Assembly: GCA_016703965.1 (NCBI GenBank)
Contig: JADJBB010000023.1
Coordinates: 1 to 41,569, forward strand
From: Acidobacteriota bacterium
GTDB taxonomy: Bacteria > Acidobacteriota > Blastocatellia > Pyrinomonadales > Pyrinomonadaceae
DNA length: 41,569 bases
Reading direction: 5' to 3'
Shown: positions 1-10,093 of the stretch, one piece after another
Numbering within the stretch: position 1 is the stretch's first letter
Layout: each line of letters starts with the position of its first letter
Position numbers and translations under genes: made by a program
The notes under the pieces: generated by a model
Databases searched by the model: none
What the model was told of the DNA's origin: nothing
The model's input: the letters and a program-made list of their open reading frames with translations, nothing else

Positions 1-39
1 GTGTTAGCCTGATTTTCTTATCAATATTCTATTTTCCTT

Positions 40-3000
40 TTAATTAAGATCGTGCGTCCGCGTCCCGAACGGCGGAAGATCGTTATTTTCGCCGAAGTCT
101 TTGTCGCTTGGGCGCGTTTCCGCGATGACTCGCTCACCTGCAGGCCGTCCGAATTTATTGAAGATTGCCGGCGTAACAATTTGGTCCGAGCAGAGTCGAG
201 GTCGGGATGCCGCCTAAAACGACGACCGCGAGTGGATGCGGGATCTCTTTGCCCGGGGGCCTCGGCAAGAATGAAGGGTATTAACGAGAGCCCCGCGGTC
301 AGAGCCAGTCATCAAGACGAGGACGAGCCTTTCCAATGAACCGCGTACGATCATGTGTTCAGGTAAAATCCTCGCCCTCCTCTTTCATCAAGTGCAGATA
401 ATGCGAGATCATCATGATCCCGTTTCGCGATGTGATCCCAACCAGAGACGAATCCACCATCGTCGCGATGGAAAACGCGCATACTCCCGAGAGTTGCAAG
501 GCCCGAACGGCTCCGATCAACGCTAGGGGATGTTTATCATCACCTGGGGGCTACTCGCCAGTCGCCAAGGCTTTTATCAGGAAAAAAGATCGCGACAGAG
601 TGAGGAAGATCGAAAGCAGGATAAAGTTCTGTTAGCCTCCTGCGATGCCTGAAACTGCCTCCATATTCGAGAGTAGCCGGTCGGCAGTTGTACCTGTGTT
701 GCGACGCTTACGGCTTTGAATGTCACTGGAGGCCAAAGATCACGTCCAGCGACGTTGCTCAATTACAATTCGGCGTTTTGTGTCTTCGCGTAAGATCTGG
801 ATTCCGGACCAGAAAATTCTCAACGGCAGCCACCGCCGAAATAGAATTTGCAGGTTCCTGCGGTGTATCGATCGTGACATTTTGGAAACATCCAGACTAT
901 GTTGCGAGACGCTTCATCAAAACGAACCACCACGTCATAACGCCGGGCTCCATCAATGGCTTGCGAGACGGTTCGCCCGTTCAATGCCGTTTCAATGTCT
1001 GCGTAACCTCGCCCGGCGAGCCCATATTAAGCCGCCTTGACGCGGTCAACATTAAATCGCACCTGCGGGATCAGCACCTGTCGTTCAACTGAAACGTCCG
1101 TTGCTCCTGACGGTTTGGATCGTATTGCGAATCTCCTCAGCCTTTGAACGCAGTGCCTCATCGTCGCCGAACAACCGGACGCGATCTGTGCCTAACACCA
1201 GACTGCAAATGATCCAACCGATGAGAGATCGGCTGTCCCTACGTTAGATAACTCCGGGAACGACCCGCGAGTTTATCTCGGATCGCCGAAAGGATCTCCT
1301 CACGCGAACGGACCGATTTTTAGATCAACATCGATCTCGGTGTAGTGAACACCCTCCCGGCATGTTCGTCGGAGCTCCGGCGGCCCTTCCCGTCCTTCGG
1401 CCGGGTCGAGATAACTTCGGGCACCTCTAAGTAGTTTCTCGGAAATTTGGCCGATGCGATTGGATTCAGCCAGAGAAGTACCGGGCGGGCCTGAACATTG
1501 ACGGTACGTTCCTTCATTAAACTCCGGCAAGAATGATGTTTGGCCAACAAACGGGAAAGTCGCCATCGTCAGGATGAACACCTAGAGCCACCCCGACGAT
1601 GACTTTGTAAGGATGACGGAGCGTCCAATGTAGAAGTCGTGTCGTATTTTTAACCAGCGAACTATGAAGCTGTCCTGGTGTTCCCTCGCCGACGAAGGTC
1701 GAAAACACCGCCACATTCTCGAGAAAATGGGAGGCACCATTCTCATCTTCGCGATCGATCTCAACCGGACCATCGACCGTCTTTGTCTCCTTTTCGCCTA
1801 AATGTTTGGGGCAACAGATACGACGCCAAGACGGGCGTTAAGGTTAAACCTTTACGAACAGAGATGCCACGAGTGCAGTAATGTACGCGAGGCCCAGGAG
1901 CGAGCAATCTGCCTTCGACACCCGATAAGGCGAAAAGCGGAATAAACACGAGGCGACGATCACCGTGGCATAAATGATGGATGAGCGCACCTCGAGCGAG
2001 GCGTGATAGATCACTTCAATAGAAGGACGCGGATTTTCAAGGTTCCGGTTTTCGCCGAGTCGACGGAAGATATTCTCAATGTCGACGATGCATCGTCAAC
2101 CAACTCGCCGATCGCAACCGCCAAGCCGCCGAGGGTCATTGTTAACACTGATCCCGAACGCGTAGAGAATAAGAAAGGTAACGATGAAAGAAAGCGGGAT
2201 TGCCGTGAGGTTATAAACGTGGTGCGAAAAATTCAGCAAAAACAGAAACAATACGATCGCGACAAGGATCGCACCGTCACGCAATCCTTCGGTAACATTG
2301 CCGATTGAAGCGTTGATAAAGTTGGCTTGCCGGAAGAGATTAGGGTTTATCTCAACGTCGGGGGCAGTGTCTTTTGCAGTTCCTTTACCGCTTCGTCAAC
2401 CTGTTCTGTCAGATCTTGAGTGCTTGCCCCGGGCTGTTTTTGAACAGAAACAATGACGGCGGGCTTGCCGTTCGTTCCGGCCTCGCCCCCGCTTAATTTT
2501 GCGCCAAACTGTACTTCGGCTACATCACCTAAACGAATAGGGGTGTTGTTACGATACGCAACAACCGTTTGCTTCAGTTCGTCGATCGAATAAAACCTGC
2601 CAAGGTTCCGAACAAGAGTACTCCTGCGATTAAGCATCTACAAAGCCACCGGTGGAGTTGATATTGATTTCTCCAGCGACCGAAACATCCTCAATGGTGA
2701 TGCCAAACTGCCTCAGCTTTTCAGGTGAAACAAGAGCCCGATACTGTTTGACGCCCTCCCCGATGGGAATAACCTGAGAAAACCCCGGTGATAGTCAATA
2801 GCCGAGGACGGATGGTCCAGTCTGCCAAGGTTCGCAGTTCTAAAGGGTCGGTCGTTCCGTCCTTGCTCGACACCGCGATCAGCATGATCTCGCCCATTAT
2901 TGACGAGATGGGAGCGAGAAATGGTGACACTCCTTCCGGCAACTGCTCGCGAGCTTCGTTATCTTTTCCGAAACAAGCTGCCGGTTTCGGTAAATATCCG

Positions 3001-3298
3001 TTCCCCATTCAAACTCAACGTAAACGATGGACAACCCGACGCCGCTTACCGAGCGAACTCGGGACACGCCGGGGACACCATTCATCACGGTCTCGATCGG
3101 AAAGACACCTGCGTCTCGACCTCTTCCGGTGCAAGGCCGTTGGCTTCGGTAAGGACGGTGATCGTCGGTTTATTTAGATCCGAAAGACATCAACCGGCAA
3201 ATTCAACGCCACGTAACTGCCCCAGACAAGCAAAGGGCAGAGATCGCGACGACGATCAACCGGTTCTGAAGGGACCATTTGATAACACCATTTAGCAT
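40..3298 (-). pseudogene. CusA/CzcA-family heavy-metal RND efflux pump, frame broken many times
   Basis: Conceptual translation from the ATG at 3298 to a TAA at 40-42 gives an RND pump of near normal length (about 1,086 codons), but only by changing frame many times. Visible pieces are the N-terminus MLNGVIKWSLQNRLIVVAIS, the pore-domain stretch at 2897-3088, a periplasmic stretch at 2347-2637, a TM4 region near 2060-2140 reading VAIGELVDDAIVDIEN, and the second-half hallmark SFLPEFNEGT near 1520. RND pumps of this class export Cu/Ag or divalent cations from the periplasm or cytoplasm by proton antiport. It would be the pump for the adaptor at 5931-7925 and the outer membrane factor at 8536-10062. 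The TM4 motif differs from that of the intact pump at 19940-23059, so the substrates probably differ. Residues stay conserved between breaks, so sequencing error is as likely as true decay. Confidence 0.85.
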
Positions 3299-3320
3299 TT
3301 TGAATCAGGTGCGGGGATTT

Positions 3321-3994
3321 CTATTTACTCCACTTCGCCTTCCACTCGCTCATCATCTTTATCTCAGCTTCTTGAGCTTTGATAATCTGACTGGCGAACG
3401 TTTTGATCTCTGCCTTTTCGCTCTTCTGCAACGCTTCTTTCGCCATCGCAACAGCTCCCTCGTGGTGCGGAGTCATCATGTCGATAAACGCAAGGTCAAA
3501 TTCCTTCTCCTTGGAGTTTGTAAGCTTCGCCATATCCATATTCATGGGAATCCATCATGCCGGGCATTTCCATGTTCATGGCCGCTGGCTTTCCGCGAAC
3601 CACTGCTCCGCCATCCTTTCATCTGACCGATCTCTTTTTCCTGATCGGCAATGATCTGCGCGGCGAACTTCTTGATGTCGGGATTTTGAGTTTTACCGTC
3701 AACCATCTTCGCCATATCGACGGCCCCTGTGATGGGCAGTCATCGTATCTATAAACTGCAGATCGTAAGGCTGACTCGCTGCATTCGGCGAGCTTTTCAT
3801 CGACGAATGATCCATCGACATGTTCGAGTTCATCGGCATTGAATTGTAATCCATGCCGTTCATATTCATTGATGAATTTGAATTCTTCATCATCGAGTTA
3901 TGATTCATGGAACTCGAGTTGCCCCCGCCTGACCGCACGCGGCCAAACCTACGGCGGCCAGCCCCAACGTGGCCGTTAACAATAGTGTTTTCAT
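3321..3994 (-). pseudogene. DUF305 lipoprotein with two DUF305 repeats, frameshifted
   Basis: Start ATG at 3994 opens a lipoprotein signal peptide ending LAAVGLAACG (lipobox LAAC), followed after a frameshift by a Met/Asn/Ser/His-rich linker (3800-3930) and then two DUF305 units. The first reads DLQFIDTMTAHHRG and the second DLAFIDMMTPHHEGAVAMAK; both carry the family's His-His pair next to a Met-rich helix. DUF305 proteins are four-helix ferritin-like secreted proteins often found beside copper genes. Breaks occur near 3930, 3725 and 3550. The Met/His-rich linker suggests copper or silver binding in the periplasm (inference). Confidence 0.8.
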
Positions 3995-4022
3995 TTTCTT
4001 CCCCCTTTTAACTTAGGCGGTC

Positions 4023-4377
4023 TCAGCCCTCGCTAACGACGATGCTTCCCTTGTACATTCCCATTCCGCAGGCAAATGATATTTGTCCCGCCTCGGTCGG
4101 CGTGATGCTAACGACAACATCTTTGCCCACCGGCAGATTTTTGGTAATACCCAGCTTTGCAAATACGACCTTGCTGCCGCAGTTGTTCTTGTCAGCGCGG
4201 TTAAACACAAGATTTAGCTTATGTCCCGCCTCGGCGTCGATCGACGACGGCGAAAAGCCGCTTCTCCGAGACGCTAATTTTGACCGTTCTGGTGTGAGCC
4301 TCGACGTTCACCGCAACAACCCCGACGCCAACCACGCCGGTAACCAGTAAAAACAGGGCAATCAGTGATCTTTTCAT
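4023..4377 (-). pseudogene. Secreted cupredoxin-like metal-binding protein, one frameshift
   Basis: ATG at 4377 gives a Sec signal peptide (MKRSLIALFLLVTGVVGVGV), then a single small cupredoxin fold. The C-terminal part has NNCGSKVVF and the family's FACGMGMYKGSIVV, the Cys and Met positions that commonly ligate copper in this group. One indel near 4250, in the VSEKGFSPSSIDAEAGH region, breaks the frame; 4023-4208 is open. The same domain forms the C-terminus of the neighbouring lipoprotein at 4626-5885, so the two are probably paralogous by domain duplication. Likely a periplasmic copper-binding or shuttle protein of the efflux operon. Confidence 0.8.
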
Positions 4378-4426
4378 ATTTATCTCCTCTAATATTCGTC
4401 AATTTTTCTCAATTCTTTTCCAATTT

Positions 4427-4620
4427 ACGTCGCTTAATCTACGATTAATGTCGTTTCTCTGCCCACAGACATCGCTTATTTAGCGTCCGATGTCACTTAT
4501 TTCTCGTCCGACATCATTAATTTCCCGTCCGATGTCTCTTAACTAACGCCCGACATCGCTTATTTCTTGTCCGATGTCATGTAATTTGCAGCTGACATCA
4601 GCAGTTGTTCAATTGATGTC
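4427..4620. repeat. Ten-unit 21-bp phased array with alternating ACATC/ATGTC cores
   Basis: Core pentamers start at 4427, 4448, 4469, 4490, 4511, 4532, 4553, 4574, 4595 and 4616, an exact 21-bp period without a single slip. Cores alternate between ACATC and its reverse complement-like partner ATGTC inside GACATC/GATGTC (the first unit reads ACGTC), so the true period is 42 bp. Between cores the middle units share a consensus close to cttatttctcgtccg; the outer units are more diverged. The array fills nearly all the space between the end of the lipoprotein gene (4626) and the cupredoxin start (4377), a gap of about 250 bp. A 21-bp spacing equals two helical turns, as expected for sites on one DNA face, but a minisatellite is equally possible. 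Confidence 0.85.
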
Positions 4621-4625
4621 ATCTC

Positions 4626-5885
4626 TCATTGCTCAACGACGATCAGCTTTCCTCGCAACATGTCCATCCCGCAGGCGAATGCGATCTCGCCGGCTTCGGT
4701 TGGCGTGAATTCGACCAGGACTGTCTCGCCGACGGGTAGTTTCTTTCGTATCTTTTGCTTGGCAAAGACGACCTCGTCGCCACAATTCTCCGAATCGGCT
4801 CGATAGAAAGCTAACTTAACAGGTTGTCCTTTGACGAACGAAACGGATGACGGCTCGTAGCCTTTAGATGAAACAGTGATCTTCGTCGCTCCCGCAGGAA
4901 CGTTCGCGGCCTTCACCTGTTTAGCCGAACCTGCCGGAACATTCACGATAAACGGAACGCTGATAACCTTCCCGCCACGTTGAAACTGGGCCCAAAGCTT
5001 GTAAAGCCCCGCCCGTGGGAACGCGGTATGAGCCGAAACCTCGTAAGCACTTGGTTTTTTCGGGTCTTTCGAATCTGCCCCGTGCGAATGGCCGTCGGCG
5101 TTGTGATCTTTTTCCTTCTTATCGCCGTCCATCTTCATCCCGTCCATCTTTTCGCCCTTTGCCATCGGGTGTGCATGGACGAAATCGACCAGGTCTTCGC
5201 TGATAATGACGAAGTGCGCCAATTCGCCCAGGTAATTTTGCAGATCGGTCGCGGGCTTTCCGGTTTTCGCGTCAAAGACCGCGAAATCAAGCGTCAGTTC
5301 CTGTCCCGCCTCGATCTTCGCACTCGGCTTCATCGTCACCTTCACGCCATCAACCGATTTTTCCAGCTTTGTATCCGCAACGAGAGCGACCTTTGCCCTT
5401 TCAGTTCCCGAGACCTTCACATCAATGCGTTCGACCACTTGCTTCGCATTAGGCGGAGTGAAGTCTGCATAAAGTTTGAAATCGCCGCCGTTCGGAAACG
5501 TGTGCTGGACTCGATAGGACCCATCTGCGGATGGCTCGGGGTGCACATGATAGAACTCTGCGAGATCCTTCGACACGATCAGTAAATGCATTGGCTTTTC
5601 ATGAACGATCTGCAGATCCTTCACGACCGAGCTCTTACTGTCTTTTACGGTAAAAACCAGCGTTGCCGGAGCACCGGCCTGAATCTGGCCCGGCTCCGTT
5701 TTGAAATCAACCTTAAAGGCCGAATCCGAAGCGGTCGTATTCGCAGAATTTGTTTCGCTGACAACCGTATTCGCGGCATTTGCGTTGTTAACGCCTAGCG
5801 AATCTGCCCCGACATTACATGCCGTTAAAAAAATGCCAAATGATGAAATTACTAAAACGGTTCCCAAAATCATTTTCTTTGTCAT
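4626..5885 (-). CDS. Three-domain periplasmic metal-binding lipoprotein with C-terminal cupredoxin
   Basis: A 419-residue lipoprotein (signal ending FLTAC, Cys at about 23) with a Ser/Asn/Ala-rich linker to about 55. Two repeats of a YtkA-like beta fold follow, with the pattern HLLIVSKDLAEFYHVHPE and, in the second copy, HFVIISEDLVDFVHAHP. Between the second copy's His pair and its C-terminal strand lies a Met/Asp/His-rich insert (about 240-275, MDGMKMDGDKKEKDHNADGH) typical of copper-binding segments. The C-terminal 85 residues are a cupredoxin domain with ENCGDEVVF and FACGMDMLRGK. Probably a copper reservoir or chaperone feeding the RND pump; this is inference from composition and context. 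Confidence 0.85.
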   Translation of the reverse strand: MTKKMILGTVLVISSFGIFLTACNVGADSLGVNNANAANTVVSETNSANTTASDSAFKVDFKTEPGQIQAGAPATLVFTVKDSKSSVVKDLQIVHEKPMHLLIVSKDLAEFYHVHPEPSADGSYRVQHTFPNGGDFKLYADFTPPNAKQVVERIDVKVSGTERAKVALVADTKLEKSVDGVKVTMKPSAKIEAGQELTLDFAVFDAKTGKPATDLQNYLGELAHFVIISEDLVDFVHAHPMAKGEKMDGMKMDGDKKEKDHNADGHSHGADSKDPKKPSAYEVSAHTAFPRAGLYKLWAQFQRGGKVISVPFIVNVPAGSAKQVKAANVPAGATKITVSSKGYEPSSVSFVKGQPVKLAFYRADSENCGDEVVFAKQKIRKKLPVGETVLVEFTPTEAGEIAFACGMDMLRGKLIVVEQ

Positions 5886-5930
5886 TATTCTTTCTCTCGA
5901 TTATTTTCCTCGGCGATCACTCATCTTGAT

Positions 5931-7925
5931 CTATTCACCAGCCTGCGTAGTGCGAAGCTGATAAACTCCTTCAATCACGATCCGCTCGCCCTCTTTCAAT
6001 CCTGATACGATCTCGTAGAAATCCGCACCTTCGGCCCCCAGTGCGACTTGACGCCGCTCGAATGTCTCACCGCCGTCAAAGACGAACACAAAAGTCTCGC
6101 CTAGCTCGCGAACTACCGCCGATTTTGGCACTGCGAGCACCTTACGGTCTCCGCTGGTGTCAATCGTGATCTCAATAAAATTACCGTCCTTAAGCCGGTT
6201 GAATGGATTCTTGACCTCGTATATTACCGGCACGGTTCGGGTCTGCTCATTCACGGTTTGTCCAACCGAAACAAGTCTTCCGTCACCGTCAGCAGTACCA
6301 ATTGTGTAGACCTCGCCGGCTAGGGCCGAAGATGTAAAACTTGCCCGTGTGGATTCTCGAACCGTCGTGAGGTCTTTCTCAAAAACCTGAGCTTCTAAAA
6401 GGACGGTGGACAAGTTGACGATGTTGAGTAATTCCGCCCCGCTCGCGACTTGCTGGCCGCTCGTGGCTTTGATCTGGTCGATTATTCCCGTTATGGGCGA
6501 TATTAGCGGAAAATTCCGCATGGGCTGCCTGACCGTAGGCGAGCGGAAAATACTTTGTCCGGCCTGGGCGGATTTGATCTGCTCGCCCAATAAAACGACC
6601 TGCTTCTCGGCCGAAGTTACTTCATCGTCGATAACCCTTACGGCGGTTTGCGCTTCCTCGACACGTTTTCGCGGTACTGCCCCGACTTCCAAAAGGTTCT
6701 GCGATCTTCGAAGTTCACGCTGCGCCTGCGCGAGACGCGTCCTTGCTTGCCCGGCCGCAGCTCGTGACTGTGCCTGTTGCGACTGGAGCGAAAGGACAGT
6801 ATTTCGGAGTTCCAACTTCCGCGCTTCAACCTCCCGCTGCTGCGCTTCGACATCCAGTCTTTGCGACTCGAGCCCGGTCTGTCCCGATACATCTAGCACT
6901 TGTTCGACGTATCCAATCTGTTCGCCGCGACCAACAGCAGAACCTAAAGATACCGCCTGATTAAGAACGATCCTTCCCGGCACCTGAGCCGTCACAACTC
7001 CTTTAGCGTCCGGTCGAGCCCTGACTACTCCCGTGGTTTTCAAACCGCTCGTAATTTGTCTCGTGTCGATCAACTGAGTCTTTATCCCAAACAGTAGCTG
7101 CGATTCTTTCGGCACGGTGATCGTCGTTCCCTTTGACAACTCGTTAACCGCTGCAGTTGAAAAGGCGTCTGGAGGAATCGCAGCCGTTTCGCGCGTCTGA
7201 GAAGGCGGAATAAGATACGCCAGTACAACCGTGCTCAATAGAAACACCGTTAGAACAATCGCACCTACCGGTGCAAGTCGCCGAAAAGACGTATCCCCTT
7301 TTCTTTTCAAGGCATAAAAGACAACCGCGAACGAAACGCCCGAAAGCAGAAGCAGGATCAGAAGACCGACCCAAAAAGATGTCCGGATCGGTGCTCGTGA
7401 AACTGTGACAGGGAAATCAGCCGAAAACGTCCTTTTGTCGTCGGTGGTTATCGAAAAAACTATTTTGTAGTCGCCCGCGCTGTCAAAAACATAAGTTCCC
7501 CGGTACAAACCGCCCGGCTCTTCCGTCGCCGCGATATTACCGGCAACCGCCGCACCGTCAGGTCTCGTTGTGCTAAACACGACGGCGGCCTTTTCGACCG
7601 GCAACGGCCCCGACCCGAACCCGCCCTGAACCGTCTCGCTCAGTGAGATAAGTACATGTCCAGTTTCACCGGAGCGCGGATCGCCGGGAAGACGTTTCAT
7701 AATGACAGTCAGCTCGCCGCTGTCATTTTTCACATTCCGTTCGGAGGTAATCGTCGAGATCGCACCTGCCGCCGTCCCTGCAGGAGCTTGTCCGTTCGCA
7801 ACGAAGGCTGTCACGAGACTTAACGCGATTACCCAGACGGAGGCTAAGAACGATATCTGAGATCGTCTCCCCCTTGGACAAACTGAACGAGCCCTGAGGA
7901 TTAAGTTTTTGATGGACCTATACAT
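5931..7925 (-). CDS. RND efflux periplasmic adaptor with N-terminal YtkA-like domain
   Basis: At 664 residues this is longer than a normal HlyD/CusB adaptor. Residues about 25-46 are a signal peptide (ALSLVTAFVANGQA); about 60-175 form a secreted beta domain with GGLYRGTYVFDSAGDYKIVF, like YtkA/FixH domains in other genes here; two membrane segments follow (about 185-240); the rest is an adaptor with lipoyl halves around 315-345 and 470-510, a long coiled-coil hairpin rich in Gln/Arg (about 350-450) and a C-terminal barrel ending LKEGERIVIEGVYQLR. It should bridge the RND pump (40-3298) and the TolC-type channel (8536-10062). Its ATG shares one base with the stop of the lipoprotein upstream (TAATG), indicating translational coupling. 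Confidence 0.9.
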   Translation of the reverse strand: MYRSIKNLILRARSVCPRGRRSQISFLASVWVIALSLVTAFVANGQAPAGTAAGAISTITSERNVKNDSGELTVIMKRLPGDPRSGETGHVLISLSETVQGGFGSGPLPVEKAAVVFSTTRPDGAAVAGNIAATEEPGGLYRGTYVFDSAGDYKIVFSITTDDKRTFSADFPVTVSRAPIRTSFWVGLLILLLLSGVSFAVVFYALKRKGDTSFRRLAPVGAIVLTVFLLSTVVLAYLIPPSQTRETAAIPPDAFSTAAVNELSKGTTITVPKESQLLFGIKTQLIDTRQITSGLKTTGVVRARPDAKGVVTAQVPGRIVLNQAVSLGSAVGRGEQIGYVEQVLDVSGQTGLESQRLDVEAQQREVEARKLELRNTVLSLQSQQAQSRAAAGQARTRLAQAQRELRRSQNLLEVGAVPRKRVEEAQTAVRVIDDEVTSAEKQVVLLGEQIKSAQAGQSIFRSPTVRQPMRNFPLISPITGIIDQIKATSGQQVASGAELLNIVNLSTVLLEAQVFEKDLTTVRESTRASFTSSALAGEVYTIGTADGDGRLVSVGQTVNEQTRTVPVIYEVKNPFNRLKDGNFIEITIDTSGDRKVLAVPKSAVVRELGETFVFVFDGGETFERRQVALGAEGADFYEIVSGLKEGERIVIEGVYQLRTTQAGE

Positions 7926-8539
7926 TAATGTGCGTGTGCCTTACCGTACAGAGCCTGCATTGACAAAACATCGATCCTCACGGCGTCCGTGATCGCTTTA
8001 GCCAGATCATCCTTCGCACCGTTCGCCTTGATATCAGCCCCTAGCAGCAGATCGTCATCATGGCCCTTTCCGGCAAACTGGCTGAGAAAACCGGCCGGCA
8101 CGCCCTCGGCCTTGATCTCTTTAATTGACGGCGACCCTTCCTTGTTCTCATAAATAACTATGATCTCCTTGCCTGCCGCCTTGACGATCGTGACCGATCC
8201 GATCTGCGTTTTTGTACCATTCGCAGTGGAAAATCCCGGATAGGAATGATGATTTTTTTCGGAGACTTTCCCGCCCGTGTCTTTTTCAATAGATGAGATC
8301 TGAGCATCGGTCAGCTCTTTGTGCATGGCCGAAAATGTCTGCGCTCCGGGAAGTGCCGCCTTGACGGAGGCCGGAATCTCATCGGTTTTTGCTGGTGCGG
8401 CGGCGTTATTTACTGTATTCGCGTTCGCAGGCGCTTTATTCGCGGAAGCTGTGTTGGCAGCAGGCGTTGTTGTTCCGCCCGAACACGCTAGTGATAATAG
8501 GCTCACGGTAATCAAAGTTACGAATATGAGTGTTTTCAT
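7925..8539 (-). CDS. Small lipoprotein with FMN-binding-like/uncharacterised domain
   Basis: A 204-residue lipoprotein (LLSLACSGG lipobox) with an Ala/Asn/Thr linker to about residue 50. The globular part contains LTDAQISSIEKDTGGKVSEK and later IVKAAGKEIIVIYENKEG, a layout that reminds me of the FMN-binding domain found in electron-transport lipoproteins, but the match is only by eye. It ends in a His-rich tail (YGKAHAH). It overlaps the TolC-type gene by four bases (ATGA) and the adaptor start by one base, so it is an integral member of the copper operon. Function unknown; a redox or metal-binding role is inference. Confidence 0.7.
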   Translation of the reverse strand: MKTLIFVTLITVSLLSLACSGGTTTPAANTASANKAPANANTVNNAAAPAKTDEIPASVKAALPGAQTFSAMHKELTDAQISSIEKDTGGKVSEKNHHSYPGFSTANGTKTQIGSVTIVKAAGKEIIVIYENKEGSPSIKEIKAEGVPAGFLSQFAGKGHDDDLLLGADIKANGAKDDLAKAITDAVRIDVLSMQALYGKAHAH

Positions 8540-10062
8540 TTTTTCTCCTCTTCTATTTTCCTTTTGGTCGTCTCTAACGAACCGATCCGTTCGGTTTTAT
8601 TCTCGTTATTCGACTTCAAAAATTCTTCCCTGGTAAACTGTCTCGGCACTATCCTGGTATCGGGAAGGACCGATGTCGATCCCGGCATGAATGCGGATGG
8701 CGGCAGGGCCGCACCGACTGCTGCCTCGAGTGCTGTCAGGGTCGTGTAGTATTCTTCCAAAACCCGGTTGTAATTCGTGACGTTCTCATTCAAGCGACGC
8801 TGTTCGTTAACGACCTCGAACACCGAAAACTCGCCGGCATTATACGCCGCCCGAACGGTCTGTAGATTTGTCTCAGATCTCGGCAGGATTTGAGTTGTGT
8901 ACAACACCAGCTTTTCCGCGGCGGCCCGATACTGGCCGTAAGCAACTGCGACATCACGCCGTATTGTTGCCTCTAAAAATTCCCGTGTCCGCACCGCTTG
9001 AACCTGCTCACCGACAGCGGCTGCAATTCCGCCTTGGTTGCGGTTGGACACCGGAAGATCTATCGACACGCCGAATGTCAGCTCGTTGTCTAAATTATTG
9101 GCACGCCCGCCGCCGGCCGATGCGGGCAGATCGGTAAATGCTTTGGTACGCGAAAAACGCACTGATGGCGTGATATCTGGAGCCGCCTGAGCCCGTGCCA
9201 AGCTTAGCTTAGCGGTTCCAAGGCGTTCGCCGATCCGAGCGGCCTGTAAGTCGGAGCGATCGCTCAGAGCCTTTTGGGTAAGTTCGCCAAGTCCCAGATC
9301 GAGGCGCGGCGGCCGGTCGGACTGAGGCGCCAAGCGAATCGGTTCAGCGACATCGGCTCCGATCAGCGTTCGAATTCTTAATAAGGCAGTTTCCAATTCG
9401 TTTCTTGCTTCGATTCTTTGAATTTTCAGGCGGTCGCTTTCAACCTTGACTAAATTCAGGTCGAGCGGTGCCACATCGCCCTCATTTAAGCGTGCTTCCG
9501 TCACCCGAACCAGTTCCGCGTCAGCCGCCAGGAGTCTTTCCAATACATCGAGCTGCCGCGCGGCCGATATGGCCCGAGCGTAATCCCGGCGAATTTCGAC
9601 GGCGATATTCCGTTCGATAGCCGCGACCTCGGCCCGAACCTGTTGGAGCTCAAGTTCCGCGACGGCCCGTCGCTTTCCACGTTTCCCTCCAAGCTCGAAA
9701 GGTTGAGCCAACCCTGCCGAAAAGTCATATTCGCTTTCGCCGCCCAGAAAACGGGGGCTGCCGAATTCGGTACTAAAGACCGGATTTGGCCGAAGTCCGG
9801 CTTGAACTAGACGTCCTTCGGCGATCACGAGTCGCTGCCGCGCCGCAAGCAGATCCGCCCGACGGCTGCCCGCGCTCTCTACAAGCTGCTCGACACTCAT
9901 GCCATCCTGACCAATGTATTGAAGCGACGGTGCCGGAGTCGGCACGGGCGAGGGATCAGTTTGCTGGGCCAATGCCGAATGAAAGCTGCCAAAAAGGAGG
10001 ACGGCTAAACCGAGCTTTGCTGAATACTCAACTACGATCGCTAAAATATTCCTTATGCCCAT
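8536..10062 (-). CDS. TolC-family outer membrane efflux channel (CusC/CzcC-like)
   Basis: I use the ATG at 10062 (508 residues) rather than the upstream start at 10158, because it gives a proper signal peptide ending FGSFHSALA and avoids overlap with the preceding gene. Two OEP repeats are recognisable: VEQLVESAGSRRADLLAARQ opens the first and LTQKALSDRSDLQAARI the second, each followed by the long alpha-helical barrel heptads. The conserved FGVSIDLPVSNRNQG marks the second beta strand region. Forms the trimeric outer membrane duct of the tripartite pump. The C-terminus (PRQFTREEFLKSNNENKTER) is a charged, non-conserved tail. Confidence 0.92.
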   Translation of the reverse strand: MGIRNILAIVVEYSAKLGLAVLLFGSFHSALAQQTDPSPVPTPAPSLQYIGQDGMSVEQLVESAGSRRADLLAARQRLVIAEGRLVQAGLRPNPVFSTEFGSPRFLGGESEYDFSAGLAQPFELGGKRGKRRAVAELELQQVRAEVAAIERNIAVEIRRDYARAISAARQLDVLERLLAADAELVRVTEARLNEGDVAPLDLNLVKVESDRLKIQRIEARNELETALLRIRTLIGADVAEPIRLAPQSDRPPRLDLGLGELTQKALSDRSDLQAARIGERLGTAKLSLARAQAAPDITPSVRFSRTKAFTDLPASAGGGRANNLDNELTFGVSIDLPVSNRNQGGIAAAVGEQVQAVRTREFLEATIRRDVAVAYGQYRAAAEKLVLYTTQILPRSETNLQTVRAAYNAGEFSVFEVVNEQRRLNENVTNYNRVLEEYYTTLTALEAAVGAALPPSAFMPGSTSVLPDTRIVPRQFTREEFLKSNNENKTERIGSLETTKRKIEEEKK

Positions 10063-10093
10063 GGAGTGTCGGTAAACGATGTTCGCTAGAATC

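Noticed and set aside
688..1092. Plus-strand ORFs throughout the window, for example 688-1092, 4980-5585 and 16330-17115
   Set aside because: They lie antisense to recognisable minus-strand genes, show no family patterns and have composition expected of shadow frames.
4427..4620. CRISPR array
   Set aside because: The period is only 21 bp, cores alternate in orientation and there are no long identical repeats with unique spacers of 25-40 bp, nor any cas gene in the window.
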